From CAAFZY01 sp964410325 (GTDB taxonomy: Bacteria; Pseudomonadota; Alphaproteobacteria; RF32; CAG-239): a stretch of 64,000 nt of DNA. This document shows positions 6,820 through 15,594 of the stretch, one piece after another. The notes beneath the pieces were generated by a model. The model was not told where the DNA came from and did not search any database. It was given only the letters and a program-made list of their open reading frames with translations. A program made the position numbers and the translations under genes. Each line of letters opens with the position of its first letter. Position 1 is the stretch's first letter. The stretch covers positions 52,811 through 116,810 of the forward strand of contig CAYPFN010000002.1 of assembly GCA_964410325.1 (NCBI GenBank), in the 5' to 3' direction.

Positions 6820-9489
6820 TTAAATAACAGCATCTTCAAAAATCTGTTCTAATTGTGTATCAACCAAAAAAGGCGAGACTATCAGCCCGTTTTCAAAATG
6901 ATAACTGTAAAGCACATATAAAGGTGGTTGGAAACTGTTGTGTCTTTTCAAAAATTCTGTATTCTTCCGGACATCGTCATAAATATTAAAAGGCACATAT
7001 TCAAATCCGTATAATTTATTCCAACGCTCAAGATTATGGCGGTTTAAAGTAGTAATTTCATTAATGTGGCAAAGCGGGCACCAGTCGGCAACCATGCCAA
7101 CTATGATAATTTTGCCTTTCAAAAGTTTTTCATTCAGATTCTGCTCAAATTGCAATATAGTACTACCCGAAGGCGACAGATTTTGTTTGTCGGCAGAAAA
7201 CCATGCAAATAGAGCGTATAGTATGGTAAAGGCGGTAATAACAATCCGTTCAGTAATAATTTTCTGATTTGGCGGCAAAGTAGTCTGATATAGCGCCTGC
7301 AAAAAGAGAAGGACATAACTGCAAATTATTCCGAAAACCAAAATCAAAGCTAACATTTTAAGAAAAGCGCCAATTGAAACTTGCAGGAAAAATATCAACA
7401 ACAGCCAGATAATTATACCGATAAGCATAACATATGAAAAAAGCAGCAAAAAATTTTGCAAATTAACAGAAACTTTTTGTGTAAATTTTATTTTCGGCAG
7501 CCGATATATTATCACATAAAAACAACTTATGCCTGCGGCCAGCATGTTACAGAACAGAAATATACTGCCAGTTTCGGTGTAGAAAAGGTTAAAAACATTT
7601 TCCGCCAGCCAAGGCGTGGAAGAAAAAGGCAGCAGGGAAACCAGCAAAACGCCGCCGAGCCATCCTTTAAATCGCGGAGTATTCTTAAGCAACGGAAGAT
7701 TATACTTCGCAGAAAGAAAAACAGTTATCAGGAATAATATAAGCGCCGTCAGAAGAGAAAATTTTTGATATAGCAACCCCAAGATAAAAGGCAGATTTTG
7801 TTTTTGCAGAAAACACAATAGCGCGGCATATAAATTTCCGCCGGTAAAAACTCCCACCGTCAAAGCTAAAAAATGGGAAAGGGGAATTTTCCGCTTTGGC
7901 ATTTTAATTCTGAAAAGCAACCACAAAGGCATGGAAATCGGCATAAAATTGAACAGAAAACCGATAATTAAACCGAATAAAACAAAATGAAAAGCTGACG
8001 GAGCAGAAAGCGACGTTACCGCACTGAAATCAGCAAACGTTATTTCTTGGCGCAAACTGGTATGTGAATTCAGCCGAACCGTCATGACGGCTTTTTGATT
8101 TAGTAGCAACTCTCGGTTGTTTTCCGGAATAACCGTAACATAAATTTCTGAATCTCTGACAGCAATTTTAGGAGCCTGAAAATGCGAGTTAAATTCATCA
8201 TCAAGAAACAGAGAGAAATTATTGATGCTACCGGAAAACTTGAAAGTAAACAGAAGTTTTTCAAGCTTTTTCCCGTCAGGAGATGTTTGTACATTAATTT
8301 GTTGTAATTTTAGATTTTTATTTTGATTCGGTGGCAGATTATAATAGCTTTGTTTAACAAAATTCATAATGCTGGAAGCTGCGTTTTCAATCCCTTGTTC
8401 AATAACCAGTTCTGGAAAAAATTCTATTTTTTCACAGTTTAAATTATAGTCGCAGCTCTGAAAAATAACTTTAGCTTTTAATTTAATGCCTTGGTGCGGA
8501 TCAATCGTAGTCAAAGAAATTGGAAAGGCCAAATCTCCAGCATAAGCACCGATCATGTCGGTGTTCAGAACCTTAACGGGAAGAGGATAATAAACATGAT
8601 AAGATTGAACATTTTCAGCTTCAATCAATTCAATTTCTGGTTTTGATAATTCATCGGACAAAGATGAGCTTAAAATAAACCGATGATTAGGAATATTAAC
8701 ATGCACAGCGGCTAAAAATTCTTTTTGCTCGGCAATTCTGGCCACATTGGAAAGCAGTCGAACTTTAAAACCATTTTGCTCTTGCCATTCCCCGATTCCA
8801 GCATTGCCGACAAACGGATTAGGTAGTGAAATTCCATAAAAAGGAATTTTGGAAAATTCCAATTTGCTGACCATAGACTTAAACTGTTCAAAAGCCGTCT
8901 TATTTTTTTTATCATCCAGCTGTTTTTGCCGATAGGCCTCCATAGCTTTGATATCGCGGGGATTATTTCCATAGCCTAAAACTTTTTTGAAATCATAGAT
9001 AACCGCAACTTGTCCGTCCGGAACATCGACATATTCATGTTGCCCGGGTAGGGCGTAATCATTTTCATCCACAATCAACGGTGGCTCTTTCGGAGCAAGT
9101 AGCTGTTCCTTTATTTCGGTATATTTTTGCATTCCGGCGCGATAGATACGGACGGCCTGCCGTATTAAATTTGTCCGATTGTAAACTTCCTGTTGTGTCA
9201 ATTCGGGAAAAAGTTGAGCGATATCTGTACTGAAATTGGCATTGATAGAATTTCCTGGATACTTTTCATCAAAGTATTTTCCAATAATAATCATACGGCC
9301 GATAGGGCTATTATTTTCGTTTTTCAATAGTTCACGCAGCCGTGCGGCATGAGGAAGATCGTTTCGGGAAGGATAGATTAAAGATTCGTTGGGTCGTTCG
9401 TTTTCGTCAAAATTATAAATTATTTCGGCGGCTTGAAGTGCGGAAATATTGAAACAAAAAATAAAAAACACTATATATTTTAACAACAT
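6820..9489 (-). CDS. DsbD/ScsB-like protein lacking the membrane cysteine pair
   Basis: An 889-residue exported membrane protein. A signal peptide covers residues 1-20. A large periplasmic part (to about 490) contains a DsbD-alpha-like segment with QSCDYNLNC (Cys346, Cys352). It is followed by about eight membrane spans (500-760) and a C-terminal thioredoxin-like domain with ADWCPLC (Cys804, Cys807). DsbD and ScsB carry electrons across the membrane through a cysteine in MPCVLP and another in TPCxAP. Here the matching positions read FMPISMP (Ile518) and PFSSTP (about 621-626), so both cysteines are gone while the outer pairs remain. Transmembrane electron transfer by the known route should not be possible. 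It stands alone, convergent with era. Confidence 0.78.
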   Translation of the reverse strand: MLLKYIVFFIFCFNISALQAAEIIYNFDENERPNESLIYPSRNDLPHAARLRELLKNENNSPIGRMIIIGKYFDEKYPGNSINANFSTDIAQLFPELTQQEVYNRTNLIRQAVRIYRAGMQKYTEIKEQLLAPKEPPLIVDENDYALPGQHEYVDVPDGQVAVIYDFKKVLGYGNNPRDIKAMEAYRQKQLDDKKNKTAFEQFKSMVSKLEFSKIPFYGISLPNPFVGNAGIGEWQEQNGFKVRLLSNVARIAEQKEFLAAVHVNIPNHRFILSSSLSDELSKPEIELIEAENVQSYHVYYPLPVKVLNTDMIGAYAGDLAFPISLTTIDPHQGIKLKAKVIFQSCDYNLNCEKIEFFPELVIEQGIENAASSIMNFVKQSYYNLPPNQNKNLKLQQINVQTSPDGKKLEKLLFTFKFSGSINNFSLFLDDEFNSHFQAPKIAVRDSEIYVTVIPENNRELLLNQKAVMTVRLNSHTSLRQEITFADFSAVTSLSAPSAFHFVLFGLIIGFLFNFMPISMPLWLLFRIKMPKRKIPLSHFLALTVGVFTGGNLYAALLCFLQKQNLPFILGLLYQKFSLLTALILFLITVFLSAKYNLPLLKNTPRFKGWLGGVLLVSLLPFSSTPWLAENVFNLFYTETGSIFLFCNMLAAGISCFYVIIYRLPKIKFTQKVSVNLQNFLLLFSYVMLIGIIIWLLLIFFLQVSIGAFLKMLALILVFGIICSYVLLFLQALYQTTLPPNQKIITERIVITAFTILYALFAWFSADKQNLSPSGSTILQFEQNLNEKLLKGKIIIVGMVADWCPLCHINEITTLNRHNLERWNKLYGFEYVPFNIYDDVRKNTEFLKRHNSFQPPLYVLYSYHFENGLIVSPFLVDTQLEQIFEDAVI

Positions 9490-9591
9490 GCTTTTGCAAA
9501 AAAAAATGTTTTATTTAGAATACACCTATGATATAATAAGGTTGTTGAAGAAACAAATATAATTTTGGGATATGTACAACAAATGGAAACA

Positions 9592-10152
9592 ATGTCTGAT
9601 AAATTTTTAACTGGAAATTTTCTGGTTTCTATGCCGGAAATGGATGATGAGCGTTTTGCTAAAACGGTTATTTACATTTGTTCGCACGGCAAAGAAGGCT
9701 CTATGGGATTCATTATTAATAAAAAACTTAAAGATTTTTCATTTTCTGATTTGGCGGTAAAAATTCCGATGCACACACCAGCAAATCTGGAATCAATGTT
9801 TTTATACCAGGGCGGCCCGCTGGAAAAAATCAGAGGTTTTGTTTTACACAGCGCAGAATATAATAAACCGGGAACTTTTCAAATTGACAATAATGTTGCC
9901 GTTTCTTCATCAATGGATGTTCTGACCGACATAGCCTATGGCAACGGACCGAAAAACAATTTGATTGCTTTGGGGTATTCAGGGTGGGAACCAATGCAGT
10001 TGGAAGCTGAGTTAATCCATAACAAATGGCTGGTTGTTCCAGCCAATGCCGATTTATTGTTTAACACGCCTGACGAATTAAAATGGCAACGCGCTATGGA
10101 TGAAAGCGGCGTGGATTTAACCCGTTTTATTGCCGCAACCGGGTATGCCTGA
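9592..10152 (+). CDS. YqgE/AlgH family protein
   Basis: UPF0301 (YqgE) family protein of about 186 residues, unknown biochemical role, once linked to alginate regulation as AlgH. Conserved blocks are FLTGNFLVSMPEMDDERF at the start, VIYICSHGKEGSMGFIINK near 20-40, YQGGPLE in the middle and ALGYSGWEPMQLEAEL near 135-150. The start at 9592 has GGAA just upstream and puts the conserved block at residue 4; 9583 is an equally in-frame ATG. A TATAAT at 9532-9537 could be its -10. It is divergent from the DsbD-like gene. Confidence 0.88.
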   Translation: MSDKFLTGNFLVSMPEMDDERFAKTVIYICSHGKEGSMGFIINKKLKDFSFSDLAVKIPMHTPANLESMFLYQGGPLEKIRGFVLHSAEYNKPGTFQIDNNVAVSSSMDVLTDIAYGNGPKNNLIALGYSGWEPMQLEAELIHNKWLVVPANADLLFNTPDELKWQRAMDESGVDLTRFIAATGYA

Positions 10153-10224
10153 AATATAAATAAAAACGGAACGCCAAATGGTTTCGGAATTATGTTTTGC
10201 AAATCTGAAGCAGTGTTTATTTCC

Positions 10225-11961
10225 TTAAGCCTTAAGCATAACTTCCGGAGCTTTAATACCCAGAAGATAAAGCAACTGTTTTAATACATCGCGCGTCAAC
10301 CGTGAAAGTTTCAGTCTTGAAGCACTGATGGCGACATTGTCGGTGGCCATAATCGGACAACTGTTGTAAAAAATACTGAAATTCTGCGCCAGCGTATAAG
10401 CATAATCCGTAATAATACTTGGTTCTTTTTCATCATGTGCGCGGAAGACAACATTTCCAAACTGGCTGAGTTTCAAAACCAAATTGCGCTCATCGGCATT
10501 CTCAATCACAATTTTGCCTTCAGAAAGATTTTTAGTTTGGGCTTTGCGCAAGACTGAATTAATACGAGCAACGGCGTATTGAATATAAGGCCCTGTTTTG
10601 CCGTCAAACTTAGCAAAATCTTCCAATTCAAAAATGTAACCTGAAGCAATATTGTTTTTCAAATCCTGAAATTTTATTGCCCCCAAAGCAATTTCAGACA
10701 CCAGATTTTCAATTTCTGCTGTGCCGTATCCTTCAACTTCGCCGGGCTTTGGCAGCGACTGGCGAACTTTTTCTTTGCTTAAGGCAATCAAATCTTCCAA
10801 ATTCATAACACCGCCATCGCGAGTTTTAAAAGGCTTACCATCGGCACCATTGACCGTACCAAAACTAATATGTCGCAATGTAACGTTAGGTGCGATATTA
10901 AGCATTTGTGCGGCCTGAAAAACTTGTTCAAAATGTAGTGACTGACGTTTATCGACCACATAAATAATTTCATCTGCCCCAAAATCGTCAACCCGCATTT
11001 TAATTGTCGCAATATCCGTAACCTGATAACCGACTCCACCGTCCGATTTAACCAAAATAATTGGCGGCATTGGTTTGTTGGTTTCTGGTAGACGGATAAT
11101 TGTGGCGCCGTCGTCAACTTCAGAAACGCCTTTATCTTTTGCCAGTTTAATCACTTCGCCACAGGCGTTATGCGCGTCACTTTCGCCAAGCCATAAATCA
11201 AAATGAGCCTCAAGTTCATCATAGTTCTTCTTAACCGCGGCAACCGAAACATTGCGCAAATGCTGCCATGCCTTACGATATTCAGCATGTCCGTTTTGCA
11301 GTTCGGCAGTAATTTGCCGGGCATTTTCTTTTGCATTTTCATCTTCTTTGCAACGGGCGTTTGCTTGTTTATAAAAACTGGAAATATCTTCAATGGAATA
11401 AGTTTCTACTTTTTGAAGCCCGCCGTCATGGAGGATAATTTCAGCTAAAATCATGCCCATCGGCGTACCCCAATCGCCAAAATGCACGTCAGAAACAACT
11501 TCATTGCCGACAAATTGTTCAATTCGGCGAAGGGATTCTCCGATAACTGCTGACCGCAAATGTCCGACGTGTAAAGCCTTAGCCACATTTGGTCCGCCAA
11601 AATCCATAACGATTTTAAGCGGTTTAGCCGTTTTGCTACAGCCGAACCGCTCGTCCTGTGCCATAGTTTCAGCAAGCTCCGCAATAAAACCATTAGTTAA
11701 ACTAATATTGATAAATCCCGGCCCGTCAACGGAAACAGCGGCAATGTCGTCATCTTGTTTCAGTTGTTCTGCAATCATATCCGCAATTTCACGAGGATTT
11801 TTATGTAAGGTTTTTGCTAAAGCTAACGCCCCGTTGCACTGAAAATCGCTTAAATCGGGACGATCTGAAACTTTAACAAAGGCAAATCGCAGATTTAATT
11901 CAAGTTGTTGAAAAATTGCAACGAGTTTTTGGTTTAACTTTTGTTCAATAGACAATTTCAT
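10225..11961 (-). CDS. argS: Arginyl-tRNA synthetase
   Basis: Class I aminoacyl-tRNA synthetase charging tRNA-Arg. The 578 residues contain the N-terminal additional domain of ArgS, the HIGH-type motif in ALHVGHLRSAVIG near 125-135, a catalytic core with KTRDGGVMNL, and the C-terminal anticodon-binding DALR domain with DYAYTLAQNFSIFYN near 525. The length is normal. The ATG at 11961 is preceded by AAGGAA; an upstream in-frame start at 11994 would overlap the lipoprotein gene. It forms a pair with that gene 22 bases upstream. Confidence 0.94.
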   Translation of the reverse strand: MKLSIEQKLNQKLVAIFQQLELNLRFAFVKVSDRPDLSDFQCNGALALAKTLHKNPREIADMIAEQLKQDDDIAAVSVDGPGFINISLTNGFIAELAETMAQDERFGCSKTAKPLKIVMDFGGPNVAKALHVGHLRSAVIGESLRRIEQFVGNEVVSDVHFGDWGTPMGMILAEIILHDGGLQKVETYSIEDISSFYKQANARCKEDENAKENARQITAELQNGHAEYRKAWQHLRNVSVAAVKKNYDELEAHFDLWLGESDAHNACGEVIKLAKDKGVSEVDDGATIIRLPETNKPMPPIILVKSDGGVGYQVTDIATIKMRVDDFGADEIIYVVDKRQSLHFEQVFQAAQMLNIAPNVTLRHISFGTVNGADGKPFKTRDGGVMNLEDLIALSKEKVRQSLPKPGEVEGYGTAEIENLVSEIALGAIKFQDLKNNIASGYIFELEDFAKFDGKTGPYIQYAVARINSVLRKAQTKNLSEGKIVIENADERNLVLKLSQFGNVVFRAHDEKEPSIITDYAYTLAQNFSIFYNSCPIMATDNVAISASRLKLSRLTRDVLKQLLYLLGIKAPEVMLKA

Positions 11962-11983
11962 AATTTTTTCCTTAAATGTCAGA

Positions 11984-12316
11984 TTAGTCAACACATTTAT
12001 AATATGCGTGCGAGGGCAGAAACAGTTTGCATGAAAATGAGGTTTTATGAGTCTTTATGGCATGCGTGCCGGTGTTATGTTTTTGGCATTCGTCATCGGC
12101 CATATTCTGCAAAGTTTGTTCATCTGTCCACAGACCGTTATAGCAAATTGCCGGTGCATTAATTTTAGATTTTCCAACATATAGGTGGCTGATATCCTGC
12201 GCCCCAGCGTTGCGTCGCCGGTCAACAAACGGATCAAAAAGTGCACACGCCGACAAGCCACACACAATTAAAATTGCAGTAACGATTTTTAGACTGGACA
12301 ATTTTAAAAACTCCAT
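11984..12316 (-). CDS. Small lipoprotein upstream of argS
   Basis: A 110-residue protein with a type II signal peptide: a hydrophobic stretch TAILIVCGLSAC ends in the lipobox LSAC, giving the lipidated cysteine at residue 24. The mature part (FDPFVDRRRNAGA, then three further cysteines) has no domain I recognise; the paired cysteines could form disulfides in the periplasm. It lies 22 bases before argS on the same strand, so the two are probably co-transcribed without an obvious functional link. Confidence 0.72.
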   Translation of the reverse strand: MEFLKLSSLKIVTAILIVCGLSACALFDPFVDRRRNAGAQDISHLYVGKSKINAPAICYNGLWTDEQTLQNMADDECQKHNTGTHAIKTHKTSFSCKLFLPSHAYYKCVD

Positions 12317-12362
12317 TAAATTAATAACAATATTTTACCTATAATATACAAAGAAGATTTAA

Positions 12363-12959
12363 ATGCAAAGCGAAAATGAATATATTGGCGATGATAAGTT
12401 CAAAAAGTTTTTGGAGCACTATACCTGTCCAGCGCCGCTGAATGTTGTCAAGATGCGTTTTGCCGGGGCTATTTGTAGCCCAAACTTAGATTTGCGCCCG
12501 ACAGATGTTATTTCTTCATTTTGGGAAGAAAATAAAATTCCTCGGTTGGAAACAAAAAGAGAAGCGGAATTGTTTTTTAAATTTTTCATGGGGCTGTGGG
12601 ATAATATTTTTCAGGATATCAAACGCAACAGGCTACGCCTTCCAGCGGCGGATAAAAAGAAACTGGCCGTATGGTGCCGCAACCGTCATGAAGAATTAGA
12701 GCAGGGATACCTTGAAGGATTTTGGGGCGGTCAAACTGATCTGAAAATCTCGGCGTATATTGCCAAAATATTGGATTCTCTGTCTGAAATGGCCGACGTC
12801 TATGCCGCTTTAGCTCAAAGAGCCGAAAATAAGGAAAAAGAAGCCGATCTGCTTCAAACAATTGTTCATACGGATAAGGTGGCGGAACGGGCAATCGGTT
12901 TTATTGTTGAAAATTTTGTTCTGCCACGAATTGATGAATTACAAAGAAAAGTAAATTAA
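12363..12959 (+). CDS. Conserved-looking hypothetical protein, helical
   Basis: 198 residues, no signal peptide or membrane span, rich in charged helices. Features include VKMRFAGAICSPNLDLRP (about 28-45), a phenylalanine-rich ELFFKFFMGLWD block and EQGYLEGFWGG near 113-123. The layout (substrate-free helical bundle with FFxGLW) vaguely recalls YecA/UPF0149-type proteins, but I cannot claim membership. It is 15 bases upstream of the nitroreductase gene and probably shares its transcript. Confidence 0.7.
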   Translation: MQSENEYIGDDKFKKFLEHYTCPAPLNVVKMRFAGAICSPNLDLRPTDVISSFWEENKIPRLETKREAELFFKFFMGLWDNIFQDIKRNRLRLPAADKKKLAVWCRNRHEELEQGYLEGFWGGQTDLKISAYIAKILDSLSEMADVYAALAQRAENKEKEADLLQTIVHTDKVAERAIGFIVENFVLPRIDELQRKVN

Positions 12960-12974
12960 CAAGGAGTTGAAATA

Positions 12975-13511
12975 ATGGAACTTTTAGAAGGTTTGTTAAC
13001 AAGGCGTTCGGTGCGTCGGTATGATGCCACCAAAAAAGTAAGCCGGCAGGACATCGAAGAAATATTAAAAGCCGCCTCATATGCGCCATCGGCACACAAT
13101 AAGCAGCCATGGGAATTTATCGTTATTAAAGATGCTGAAAAACTGGCAGGATTCCGTTCAGTTCAACCTTGGACAAGTTTTGCCAAAGACGCCTCATGCA
13201 TCATCGTGGTTTGCGGCAATACGACAGAATCTTTCCATCGTGAAAAAGAAAATGAAAATTGGAATTTTGCCGATGTCGATTGTTCTTTAGCCGCACAAAA
13301 CATTTTACTTGCTTGTCACGCCAAAGGTTTGGGAGCTTGTTTTTGCGGTGCGGCCCCGATGCCATTGGTGATTGAGGGCGTTCGCAAATATCTTGATCTT
13401 CCGGAAAACATCCGTCCATTAGCCATTATTCCAGTCGGTTATCCAGCAGAAACGCCGAAACAACCAGATAATCGTTATAACCCGACCAAAGTCCATTGGG
13501 AAAAATGGTAA
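12975..13511 (+). CDS. Nitroreductase family protein
   Basis: FMN-dependent oxidoreductase of the nitroreductase fold, 178 residues. Diagnostic features are LLTRRSVRRYDATKKVS at the start (FMN-phosphate binding arginines), YAPSAHNKQPWEFIVI near 36-52, and the GLGACFCGAAPM loop followed by IIPVGYPAE near the end. The physiological substrate is unknown for most members; NAD(P)H-dependent reduction of nitro or quinone compounds is the usual activity. AAGGAG sits 8 bases before the ATG. It is the last ordinary gene before the accessory island. Confidence 0.88.
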   Translation: MELLEGLLTRRSVRRYDATKKVSRQDIEEILKAASYAPSAHNKQPWEFIVIKDAEKLAGFRSVQPWTSFAKDASCIIVVCGNTTESFHREKENENWNFADVDCSLAAQNILLACHAKGLGACFCGAAPMPLVIEGVRKYLDLPENIRPLAIIPVGYPAETPKQPDNRYNPTKVHWEKW

Positions 13512-13921
13512 AACACAGACTAAAAAAATTTATATTTATACGCCAAAGCTTGATATTGCCGAAAGCTTTTAACTCTTTAGATGAGATAAAGAAGTAATAT
13601 CCCGAAAAGCAATCCTTATTTTCCGATTTTGCTACATTAGATGATTGTTGTTCACTAAGTGGACGTGTCGGCAGAAACGGTATTTGTTATGCTATGCTAA
13701 ACCTCAATATATTAACGTTGGTTATGGATATGGCGCAAAAGCTACAGGGGGGATAAATATGTATCTTCTGTCATTGGACGGGATTCATTCGGAGACGACA
13801 TTAAGGTCGACTTTATAAGCATTTACGCAGAAAGTCCTGACGACGCTCTTTTCCCAAATTTTGGCATTATTAATTTGATAAATGTTGAAATTTATGGTAT
13901 AATAAACATATCGGAGGGGAT
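13512..13921 (+). pseudogene. Gene-free stretch with decayed coding sequence
   Basis: No intact gene. Three successive frames each read protein-like for a short distance. One gives SGRVGRNGICYAM (about 13650-13700), the next PQYINVGYGYGAKATGG (to about 13755), and, after a run of six G, a third gives SSVIGRDSFGDDIKVDF and stays open to about 13944. This looks like one gene with at least two frameshifts. Glycine/tyrosine-rich VGYGYG would suit an outer-membrane or surface protein, but no family is claimed. The promoter of the following gene lies inside the last segment. Confidence 0.3.
13875..13903 (+). promoter_or_regulatory. Near-consensus sigma70 promoter
   Basis: TTGATA (13875-13880), exactly 17 bases, TATAAT (13898-13903), then GGAGGGG (13913-13919) two bases before the ATG at 13922. 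This is the best-looking promoter in the window and drives the orphan 244-residue gene. The leader is only about ten bases long. Confidence 0.75.
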
Positions 13922-14656
13922 ATGGATAGTCAGCAAGATATAAAATTTGATAAGCTGAAAGATTTGCCATCTTTAAGAGAAGGCTGGGTACGTTTAGTGC
14001 ATCGTTGCGTATCCAAACATGGCAGTGTTGAAAGTATTAAGCAAAGGGGGTTAATTTTCAATTGTACAGCAGCTAAAGATCTATGGGGTGGCTCATATAA
14101 TACCGTAACCTCAATGGCTTCTGTATATGATGAAAAAGGTTTTTGGCAAAGCATGGAAAAGGATGACTTTTACTGCTATGATAATGCCAGCGATGCTGAT
14201 ACAAAACTTGTCTTTGATATGCCGATGGATGAGTTTGCTATTTTGCAACGGTATGGAAGATTGGTTAAAGGAAAGATTGACAGTAAATACTTGGTCGGTT
14301 GCATTCAAAATGTTAATGGAGCAAACAAAAAACTTTCCATGGATCCGAAGGAAGTACGGATAGCTGCCTACTATTCAATGAAAAATCCGCCTTCTCAGAC
14401 AGAACCTAATAATATGGAAAGTTTAATTTTAACAATGTGTCGTCATCTTACAACAAAAGAAGAAATTATGAAACAAAGAGAAAAAATTATGGAAGGTGTA
14501 AGAAGGGAAAAAGAAGTGGTTATGGACGCCTTTAAAGAAAAAGAAAAAAAGATTATAAAAGACTTAGAAACAACAAAACAAGATGTTGAATTGCAGAAAC
14601 CCTTAAAAACAAATATATCAACAATACGTCAATCTACTTTCTGTAATGACCGATAA
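13922..14656 (+). CDS. Orphan 244-residue protein of the accessory island
   Basis: Not recognised. Residues 20-145 look like a compact globular domain: WVRLVHRC, then SVESIKQRGLIF, later YNTVTSMASVYDEKGFW, LVFDMPMDEFAI and LVGCIQNVNG. The opening (a histidine strand, then an I-x-x-x-G-L turn) resembles the start of ADP-ribosyltransferase-fold proteins such as DarT or Tpt1, an inference only. From about 180 the chain turns into a highly charged coiled-coil-like tail (REKEVVMDAFKEKEKK). It has its own strong promoter, ends beside a tRNA relic and faces the restriction-modification pair, so a defence or effector role is possible but unproven. Confidence 0.65.
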   Translation: MDSQQDIKFDKLKDLPSLREGWVRLVHRCVSKHGSVESIKQRGLIFNCTAAKDLWGGSYNTVTSMASVYDEKGFWQSMEKDDFYCYDNASDADTKLVFDMPMDEFAILQRYGRLVKGKIDSKYLVGCIQNVNGANKKLSMDPKEVRIAAYYSMKNPPSQTEPNNMESLILTMCRHLTTKEEIMKQREKIMEGVRREKEVVMDAFKEKEKKIIKDLETTKQDVELQKPLKTNISTIRQSTFCNDR

Positions 14657-14700
14657 TGTAAATCCTTGTGTCGGCGGTTTGATCCCGTCCCCGAGCACTA
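14653..14700 (+). tRNA. tRNA 3'-half relic (tRNA-Phe-like)
   Basis: The 3' half of a tRNA with no 5' half. It shows an anticodon-stem end AAATCC, a variable loop, a T-arm GGCGG-TTTGATC-CCGTC that pairs fully (one G-U), then an acceptor strand CCCGAGC plus A and CTA in place of CCA. The order AATCC-TGTGTCGG-GGTT most resembles alphaproteobacterial tRNA-Phe. The first T-loop C is changed to T. This is the expected leftover when an integrative element has used a tRNA 3' end as its attachment site. Confidence 0.55.
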
Positions 14701-14812
14701 TTGATTTTCAAGGCCTGGCGAGAAATCGCCAAGGCTTTTAATTTTTACCAGTAAGCAAATAGTAAGCAGAAAAAAGAGAACACCAGCCAAATTCTGCTGT
14801 GTTATAGTAAAA
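14701..14812 (+). repeat. 110-bp tRNA-abutting repeat, copy A
   Basis: Begins immediately after the tRNA relic with TTGATTTTCAAGGC. It has a hairpin (AAGGC...GCC-AAGGCTTT), then the directly repeated octamer AGTAAGCA separated by AAT, then ACACCAGCCAAATT and TTATAGTAAAAAA. A second, closely similar copy starts directly after tRNA-Thr at 62402. The paired octamers could be arm-type binding sites of a tyrosine recombinase. The stop codon of the restriction endonuclease gene lies inside this copy. Confidence 0.7.
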
Positions 14813-15590
14813 AATAAGAAAAATTAAGGCGGAGTTCTGCTCCGCCACTATTTTCTTTTATGAAGTCTTTTGAAATAACGTTGTTAAACTTTTTGGGGTC
14901 ATACCAATAACATCCTTGGCACGTTGATGTATTCTCATCACCAGCAATAAATCCTTCCTTATATCCTAATTTTTTAGCATTATATCTCTTTCCTGTTCTC
15001 ATACATTCCTTGCAATGTTGGCGCTTAGCATCATTAGCCGCTTTTGATAATGCTTGAAATTCTGTTTCTCTCTGCTGTGAAACATCAATGTTAGAAAGCG
15101 TATTATACCGCCCATCCTTATGGTCTATTTCCATATTAGTTGATACATCCAATATAGAGCAGCGCTGTTTTATCAATTTATTACGAATATCGCTTCGTAT
15201 TTGACGAAATCTTTTTACAGAGTTTTCATTAGGTCCATCCAGTTGAATTGCAAACACTCTCCCTTTTTTCTTTGGGCGTTTTATTTTATACTTCTTTCCC
15301 AAATAGCTACCATCAGAACGAGCCCACTGACAACCATTAGTATTTTCAAAATTAGGATGAATGTTTTCTTTTAGCTCATCAATCGTTATTTCTCTTGAAA
15401 AGCAAGAAATAGAGTCTTCTTCATCATACTTAATGCCAGCGTAAACTTCAAAAAGCATTCCTAATGTCATAGGAGTCAATTGTACAGCTTGGCATTCGTC
15501 TTTTACATAACGAATGATACTATCAGCATTATCTTTATTAGATAATATCATTTCTCGTATTTTAGTATTTATATTACTTTTATCAGCCAT
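14802..15590 (-). CDS. HNH-type type II restriction endonuclease
   Basis: A 262-residue putative restriction enzyme. The beta-beta-alpha-metal nuclease centre is MEIDHKDGRYN (Asp156-His157, Asn163), flanked by the zinc-binding pairs CKEC (193, 196) and CQGC (224, 227), as in HNH restriction enzymes such as PacI and Hpy99I. No recognition site can be predicted. AAGGAG at the end of the methyltransferase gene, 4 bases upstream, is its ribosome binding site, so the two are translated from one message with the modification gene first. The last residues (NFSYFLL and stop) come from the 110-bp repeat, so the natural C-terminus may have been replaced. Confidence 0.8.
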   Translation of the reverse strand: MADKSNINTKIREMILSNKDNADSIIRYVKDECQAVQLTPMTLGMLFEVYAGIKYDEEDSISCFSREITIDELKENIHPNFENTNGCQWARSDGSYLGKKYKIKRPKKKGRVFAIQLDGPNENSVKRFRQIRSDIRNKLIKQRCSILDVSTNMEIDHKDGRYNTLSNIDVSQQRETEFQALSKAANDAKRQHCKECMRTGKRYNAKKLGYKEGFIAGDENTSTCQGCYWYDPKKFNNVISKDFIKENSGGAELRLNFSYFLL

Positions 15591-15594
15591 AAAA

